DNA of 64,000 nt from JAKACA01 sp963735115 (GTDB taxonomy: Bacteria > Actinomycetota > Acidimicrobiia > Acidimicrobiales > Bog-793). Made by a program: the position numbers and the translations under genes. Below, piece after piece: positions 60,206 through 64,000 of the stretch. Under the pieces are notes generated by a model. That model searched no databases, was not told the origin of the DNA, and saw only the letters and a program-made list of their open reading frames with translations. The DNA is taken from NCBI GenBank assembly GCA_963735115.1, contig CAVTJR010000001.1, positions 1,178,001 to 1,242,000 on the forward strand, in the 5' to 3' direction. Numbering within the stretch: the stretch's first letter is position 1; each line of letters begins with the position of its first letter.

Positions 60206-61567
60206 GTGCTCACACGACGTGGCAAGGCCGCACTGATCGGCTTCTTCGTCCTCCTCGTGGCCGGGCGGGTCCTCGGCGTTACAGAGCTCTTCGGCATCTC
60301 GGTGGCCGTGCTGGCGCTCGTCCTCGTGAGCGTTGTGCGACTACGCGCCTCGCACGTGCGAGCGGCAGTTTCGGCTCGTGTGTCCCCCGAGGTCATCGAG
60401 GCGACACAGCCGACGGTCCTCGAGCTCTTCGTCGAGAACACCGCTGTCGTGCCGACACCGTCCGGCCGGTTGCAGCTCGTTCCGACGGGCGGTGGGCGGC
60501 ACCGAATCCTCATCCCCCGACTGGCGCCGGGCGAGCGAGCCACCGTCACGATCGGACTCGACAGCTCCCGGCGGGGCCGGCACGGGATCAGCGGATACGA
60601 TGTCGTGCTCACCGACGGCCTCGGCCTTGCCAGCCAGCGCCTCGTCTCCACGGGGAGCATCAGCTACCTCGTTCGCCCGCGCACCGAGGAGCTGCCCCAC
60701 ACCCTGCCGCTCAGCGCCGGCATCGGTGGACGGGAGAGCACGCACTCAGCGGCTGAGCGCATCCTCACGGGCGCCTCGATGCTGCGCGGTTACGTTCCGG
60801 GCGACGACCTCCGCCGAATCCACTGGCCGACGACTGCCCGCGTGGGCGAGCTCATGGTGCGCGAGGGCGGTGACCCCGACTCCGCCAACCGTTCGGGTAC
60901 CACGATCGTGCTGGGAACGAATCGGGGGCCGGGTGATGGATTCGAACGTGCCGTCGAGATCGCCGCCAGCCTCGCCGCTGTCGCCCTGCGCGAAGGCATG
61001 CTCCGCGTCGTGACCACGGGAGGCTATGACAGTGGTCTCAACTACGGCCCGGCCCACCTGGACGGCATCGGCCTGCAGCTGGCAACCGTACAGCCGCAAG
61101 AGGTCCCGTTGCCGAGCCGGCACCGCCGCCAGAGCTCGGCGGGTGCCGGAAGGACCGGAGCCAACGGATCCGCCGACGCGCCGGTGACGGCGACCGACCA
61201 GGGCGAGCCGACAGGCGCCGCAGCCCTCGTCGGCCGCATCTTCGCGGGCCGGTCGGGTCGCGACGACTGGAACGTCTTCGTCACCGTCGAAGCCGTCTCC
61301 AGGCTGGAAGACGCCGAGCTGAACCCGAACGTACTCGCACGGGTGTCCGCCCAGGTGGGTACGGTCGTCCTCGTACTCGTGGGTGGAGAGGTCCCTCGTT
61401 TCGAGCGGCTGGCGCGAAACGAGATCGCTGTCTTCCTCCCGATCGGGCGCGCCATGCACGACATCTGGAACACGGCCCTCGATCTGCCGATCGGCGAGGA
61501 GCGCGCCGTCGATGCAGCCGAGCAGGAGCTCGAGCATCCCCATCCCGCCCGACTGGCGGCGACGTGA
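60206..61567 (+). CDS. DUF58 protein
   Basis: 453 residues. Two transmembrane helices lie near the N-terminus (KAALIGFFVLLVAGRVLGV; ISVAVLALVLVSVVRLRA). A beta-rich extracytoplasmic-like segment follows, then the DUF58 signature MLRGYVPGDDLRRIHWPTTA and a vWA-like fold. DUF58 proteins accompany MoxR ATPases, and some are thought to deliver clients or control envelope assembly. It overlaps the transglutaminase gene by four bases. Residues ~310-350 are an unstructured insertion. Confidence 0.92.
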   Translation: MLTRRGKAALIGFFVLLVAGRVLGVTELFGISVAVLALVLVSVVRLRASHVRAAVSARVSPEVIEATQPTVLELFVENTAVVPTPSGRLQLVPTGGGRHRILIPRLAPGERATVTIGLDSSRRGRHGISGYDVVLTDGLGLASQRLVSTGSISYLVRPRTEELPHTLPLSAGIGGRESTHSAAERILTGASMLRGYVPGDDLRRIHWPTTARVGELMVREGGDPDSANRSGTTIVLGTNRGPGDGFERAVEIAASLAAVALREGMLRVVTTGGYDSGLNYGPAHLDGIGLQLATVQPQEVPLPSRHRRQSSAGAGRTGANGSADAPVTATDQGEPTGAAALVGRIFAGRSGRDDWNVFVTVEAVSRLEDAELNPNVLARVSAQVGTVVLVLVGGEVPRFERLARNEIAVFLPIGRAMHDIWNTALDLPIGEERAVDAAEQELEHPHPARLAAT

Positions 61568-63915
61568 TCACTCCATGGATGGGGCTCGTGCTGTTGGACG
61601 CCGTCGCGGTCGCCAGCTTCGCCCGCTGCTTCTCGGGCCCGGGCGAGCTCGCCATCATCGTGCCCGTCTGCATCGGCGCGCACCTGCTCGCCCACCTCGG
61701 ACGTCGTATCCGCCGGGACGGCAACGCGCTCGGCGGCGTCGCCCTTTGGGCTCTCACCCTCCTGCTGGTCGCCTATGTCCCGGTCGCCCTCGTCGATGGG
61801 GGGAGCTTCCGCCTCGGGCTCCTGCCCTTGACGGCGACGCAGCACCTGCTCGGCCACCAGCTGAATGCGGGTTGGCTCATCTTCTCCAACCGTGTGGCGC
61901 CAGTGGCGCAAGCTCGCGGGCTCGTGCTGGCAGCAGCCTGGGCCGCCGGCGTGCTCGCTCTGGCGGCAGAGGCGCTGGACGCCGACACGACCCTCCCTGC
62001 GGTCGTGGCGCTCGTGCCGGCTTTCGACATCGTCGTGTTCACGGGCACCCTCGGGACCTCGACGGGACGCGCACCAGAGCTGGCCGCCCTGGCCGCCCTC
62101 GCCGTCTGGTACCTGTCCGGCACGAGCCGTCAGCAGGCGGGCGAGCAGGTCGTGACCGCCCGCGTCGAAGGCTCGGCAACGCAGCCGGCGCCCGACGCCC
62201 GCGGAGCCGCGGGCCGTTGGTCGGCCCGCCGCGCACCCTCTGCGGTCGCCGGGTTGGCCCTCGTCGCTGGCGTCTCGGCCGGGGTGATAGGCCCGCTCGT
62301 GCCCGGAGCGACGAGCTCGGCCCTGCTGGCGTGGCACCACGGCGGTGCGCCCTCGGGTCTCAACAGGGGCGGTTCTCACGGCGGCGACGTGGGGCCGATC
62401 ACCATCAGCAACCTCGTCAACGTCGGCGAGGAGGAGATCGACAACGCAAACATCCCCCTCTTCCGCGTCTACGGCTCCACGCCGACGAGGGAGATCCTCT
62501 TCGTGGACGATGTCTTCACCGGTTCGCAATGGCTCGAGCAGCCGAGTGACTTACGGACACCGGTCCCCCCGCTCTACGGCTCGCTCGAGGCCTGGAAGGC
62601 ATTCCCGCCCAAGCCGGTGCTGGGCAAGGATCAAGCGCTCTACAAACAGGTCATCTGCAACACGGACCTGAACGGGCCGGCCATTCCGGTCCCTGGGCTC
62701 ACGGACCTCGCCATCGACGGAGATGCCTCGGCCACCTTCAACGGTACCGATGGGCCGGTCACGGTGGCGCCGGAGGCGTTCGGCAACAACTACTGCTACG
62801 GCGTGCAAGCGGAGCTCTCGCCGCCTCCAGACGTCGCCCAGCAGAACTACAACAGCAAAGCCCCGCCGGCGCCGGCTGACCTCCTGCTGCCACGTGGCGT
62901 GCCCGCGAGCATCCAAAACAAAGCGCACAGTCTCGTGACGGGCAGCATGAACGAGGAGGAGAAGGCCACGGCCATCCAGAATTCCTTCCTCGACGGCAAA
63001 TTCCGCTACTACCTTCCGAAGTCCGTCCCGACGACACAGCCGAGCGGCTTTGCGGCGCTGGAGAACTTCCTGTTCACGACGCGCACGGGCTACTGCCAGC
63101 AATTCGCCAGCGCCTTCGCCGTTCTCGCCCGCATCGACGGCCTGCCGACGCGGGTGGTGGTGGGCTTCCTGCCCACCGAGGAGAGCCACGACAGCTGGGT
63201 AGTGACGGGCGCTCAGACACACGCCTGGCCGCAGGTGTACTTCCCGGGTACCGGATGGGTGGACTTCGAGCCGACACCTGAATCCGGCAGCCCGACCTAC
63301 CCGGACATCACCACGACGACGCGCGTCTCCGTGACGACGACGACGCTACGGGCCAAGACGGGCTCGTCCTTGCCGGCTCACAACTTCCAGCACGCCCACG
63401 GGGACGTCGTAGGGAACACCTTCGCCTTCCCGACGATTCCGAGATCCCCGCAGAGCGGCGGGGCGAGCCAGGGAGGCGGCTCCGGTGACGTCGGTTCCGT
63501 GCTCCTCGCCCTCCTCGCCGGCGCCCTCCTCTGGACCCTCGTCATCCCGTCTTGGCGGGTGATTCGCGACCGTCGCAACCGTGACCCCGTGCGCCGGGTA
63601 CTGCTCGCCTGGCGGGAGGCCATCAGCGTGCTGGCGGCCGCCGGCTTCCATCGCCGGCGGGCCGAGACGTTCCATGAGTTCGTCCGGAGAGTCCGTCTTG
63701 CCGGGGCGCTCACGAGCGATGCCGACGACGCCTTCGCTCGGCTGGCGGACACCACCAACCGCGCCCTCTTCGCCCGCCTGCCGCCGACGGAGGAGGAATC
63801 ACGCCTGGCGGTGACCGATTCGGTCGCCATCCGGCGCTCTGCCCGCCGGTCGATGGCCTGGTGGGTGAAGCTGCTGCTGCAGCTCGACCCTCGCGACCTG
63901 CTCGTCAGCCCCTGA
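61564..63915 (+). CDS. TgpA-type transmembrane transglutaminase
   Basis: 783 residues. Several N-terminal membrane helices (ALWALTLLLVAYVPVALVDG; GLVLAAAWAAGVLALAAEAL; VAGLALVAGVSAGVIGPLVP) precede a large extracellular part with the transglutaminase-like domain. The catalytic Cys511 is in TRTGYCQQFASAFAVLARID; the His is in TGAQTHAWPQVYF, followed by PGTGWVDFEPTPES. A C-terminal helix (GDVGSVLLALLAGALLWTLV) and a DUF4129-like cytoplasmic tail end the protein. With MoxR and DUF58 it forms the well-known three-gene set, here joined to a CHAT gene. Confidence 0.93.
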   Translation: MITPWMGLVLLDAVAVASFARCFSGPGELAIIVPVCIGAHLLAHLGRRIRRDGNALGGVALWALTLLLVAYVPVALVDGGSFRLGLLPLTATQHLLGHQLNAGWLIFSNRVAPVAQARGLVLAAAWAAGVLALAAEALDADTTLPAVVALVPAFDIVVFTGTLGTSTGRAPELAALAALAVWYLSGTSRQQAGEQVVTARVEGSATQPAPDARGAAGRWSARRAPSAVAGLALVAGVSAGVIGPLVPGATSSALLAWHHGGAPSGLNRGGSHGGDVGPITISNLVNVGEEEIDNANIPLFRVYGSTPTREILFVDDVFTGSQWLEQPSDLRTPVPPLYGSLEAWKAFPPKPVLGKDQALYKQVICNTDLNGPAIPVPGLTDLAIDGDASATFNGTDGPVTVAPEAFGNNYCYGVQAELSPPPDVAQQNYNSKAPPAPADLLLPRGVPASIQNKAHSLVTGSMNEEEKATAIQNSFLDGKFRYYLPKSVPTTQPSGFAALENFLFTTRTGYCQQFASAFAVLARIDGLPTRVVVGFLPTEESHDSWVVTGAQTHAWPQVYFPGTGWVDFEPTPESGSPTYPDITTTTRVSVTTTTLRAKTGSSLPAHNFQHAHGDVVGNTFAFPTIPRSPQSGGASQGGGSGDVGSVLLALLAGALLWTLVIPSWRVIRDRRNRDPVRRVLLAWREAISVLAAAGFHRRRAETFHEFVRRVRLAGALTSDADDAFARLADTTNRALFARLPPTEEESRLAVTDSVAIRRSARRSMAWWVKLLLQLDPRDLLVSP

Positions 63916-63961
63916 GGCGGGCGCGGCCGACAGGGCGCAGGCGACCAACTAGGGTTCCAGC

Positions 63962-64000
63962 GTGGCCGATCAGGCGCACTTCGCCGAGGATACCGAGCAG
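63962..64000 (+). CDS. Start of an unidentified gene, cut by the window edge
   Basis: GTG at 63962 opens MADQAHFAEDTEQ to the window end, 46 bases after the transglutaminase gene and in the same direction. Only 13 codons are visible, so the product cannot be told; it may be one more member of the MoxR operon. Confidence 0.3.
   Translation, partial: MADQAHFAEDTEQ

Noticed and set aside
61042..62529. 495-codon minus-strand frame
   Set aside because: It is antisense to the DUF58 and transglutaminase genes, both with clear domain motifs.

Overview
The window is GC-rich, densely coded DNA from a high-GC Gram-positive bacterium, most likely an actinobacterium and perhaps of the Acidimicrobiia. 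The evidence is GTG/TTG starts with 4-base ATGA/GTGA overlaps, a Streptomyces-like hopanoid gene order, PspC and DUF1707 membrane proteins, a MoxR/DUF58/TgpA set, and a scrap of what looks like a mycothiol-dependent enzyme. The class-level placement is inference.

Layout. 1-9.2 kb is carbon and sulfur metabolism: the end of an acyl-CoA synthetase, a trans-sulfuration enzyme, tRNA-Thr(CGT), a beta-propeller protein, an ADP-forming acyl-CoA synthetase, and a two-gene 2-oxoacid:ferredoxin oxidoreductase with unusual subunit fusions. 9.4-13.4 kb is one large signalling protein (two cyclase domains, AAA-type ATPase, TPR) laid out like animal soluble adenylyl cyclase. 13.6-23.1 kb is a giant secreted protein with lectin-like modules, PLSSI pentapeptide repeats, a caspase-fold (C25-like) domain and nine Ig-like repeats; its last repeat is split by a one-base frameshift. 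A secreted CHAP-lectin protein diverges from it. 24.8-31.9 kb is redox and regulation: a trimethylamine-dehydrogenase relative, a decayed TetR gene, an acyl-ACP thioesterase, a flavin reductase with a molybdopterin enzyme, TrpB2, and a MerR-TetR fusion regulator.

32.0-42.3 kb is a hopanoid operon behind a good sigma-70-like promoter: HpnC, HpnD, HpnE, polyprenyl synthase, squalene-hopene cyclase, a fused nucleosidase-like/IspH protein, HpnH and Dxs. It combines C5 precursor supply, squalene synthesis, cyclisation and the first side-chain step in one transcription unit. 42.4-48.5 kb, mostly on the minus strand, holds a membrane-anchored propeller, DUF427, DNA alkylation repair, adenylate kinase, a thiolase with its zinc-ribbon partner, and a purple-acid-phosphatase remnant. 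48.5-52.9 kb is a PspC sensor kinase with LuxR-type regulator, divergent PspC and DUF1707 membrane proteins, and a sterol-desaturase-family enzyme. 53.0-55.6 kb is an amino-acid-type ABC transporter. 55.7-63.9 kb is an apparent operon of a small unknown protein, a TPR-CHAT protein, and MoxR, DUF58 and TgpA-type transglutaminase genes.

The strongest leads are the giant PLSSI/caspase-fold/Ig protein with its divergent CHAP-lectin gene, the nucleosidase-IspH fusion inside the hopanoid operon, the sAC-like protein with complementary half-sites, and the CHAT-MoxR-transglutaminase operon. Three gene remnants (near 2.2, 27.2 and 48.2 kb) show local gene loss. No CRISPR array, insertion sequence, prophage or rRNA was seen.
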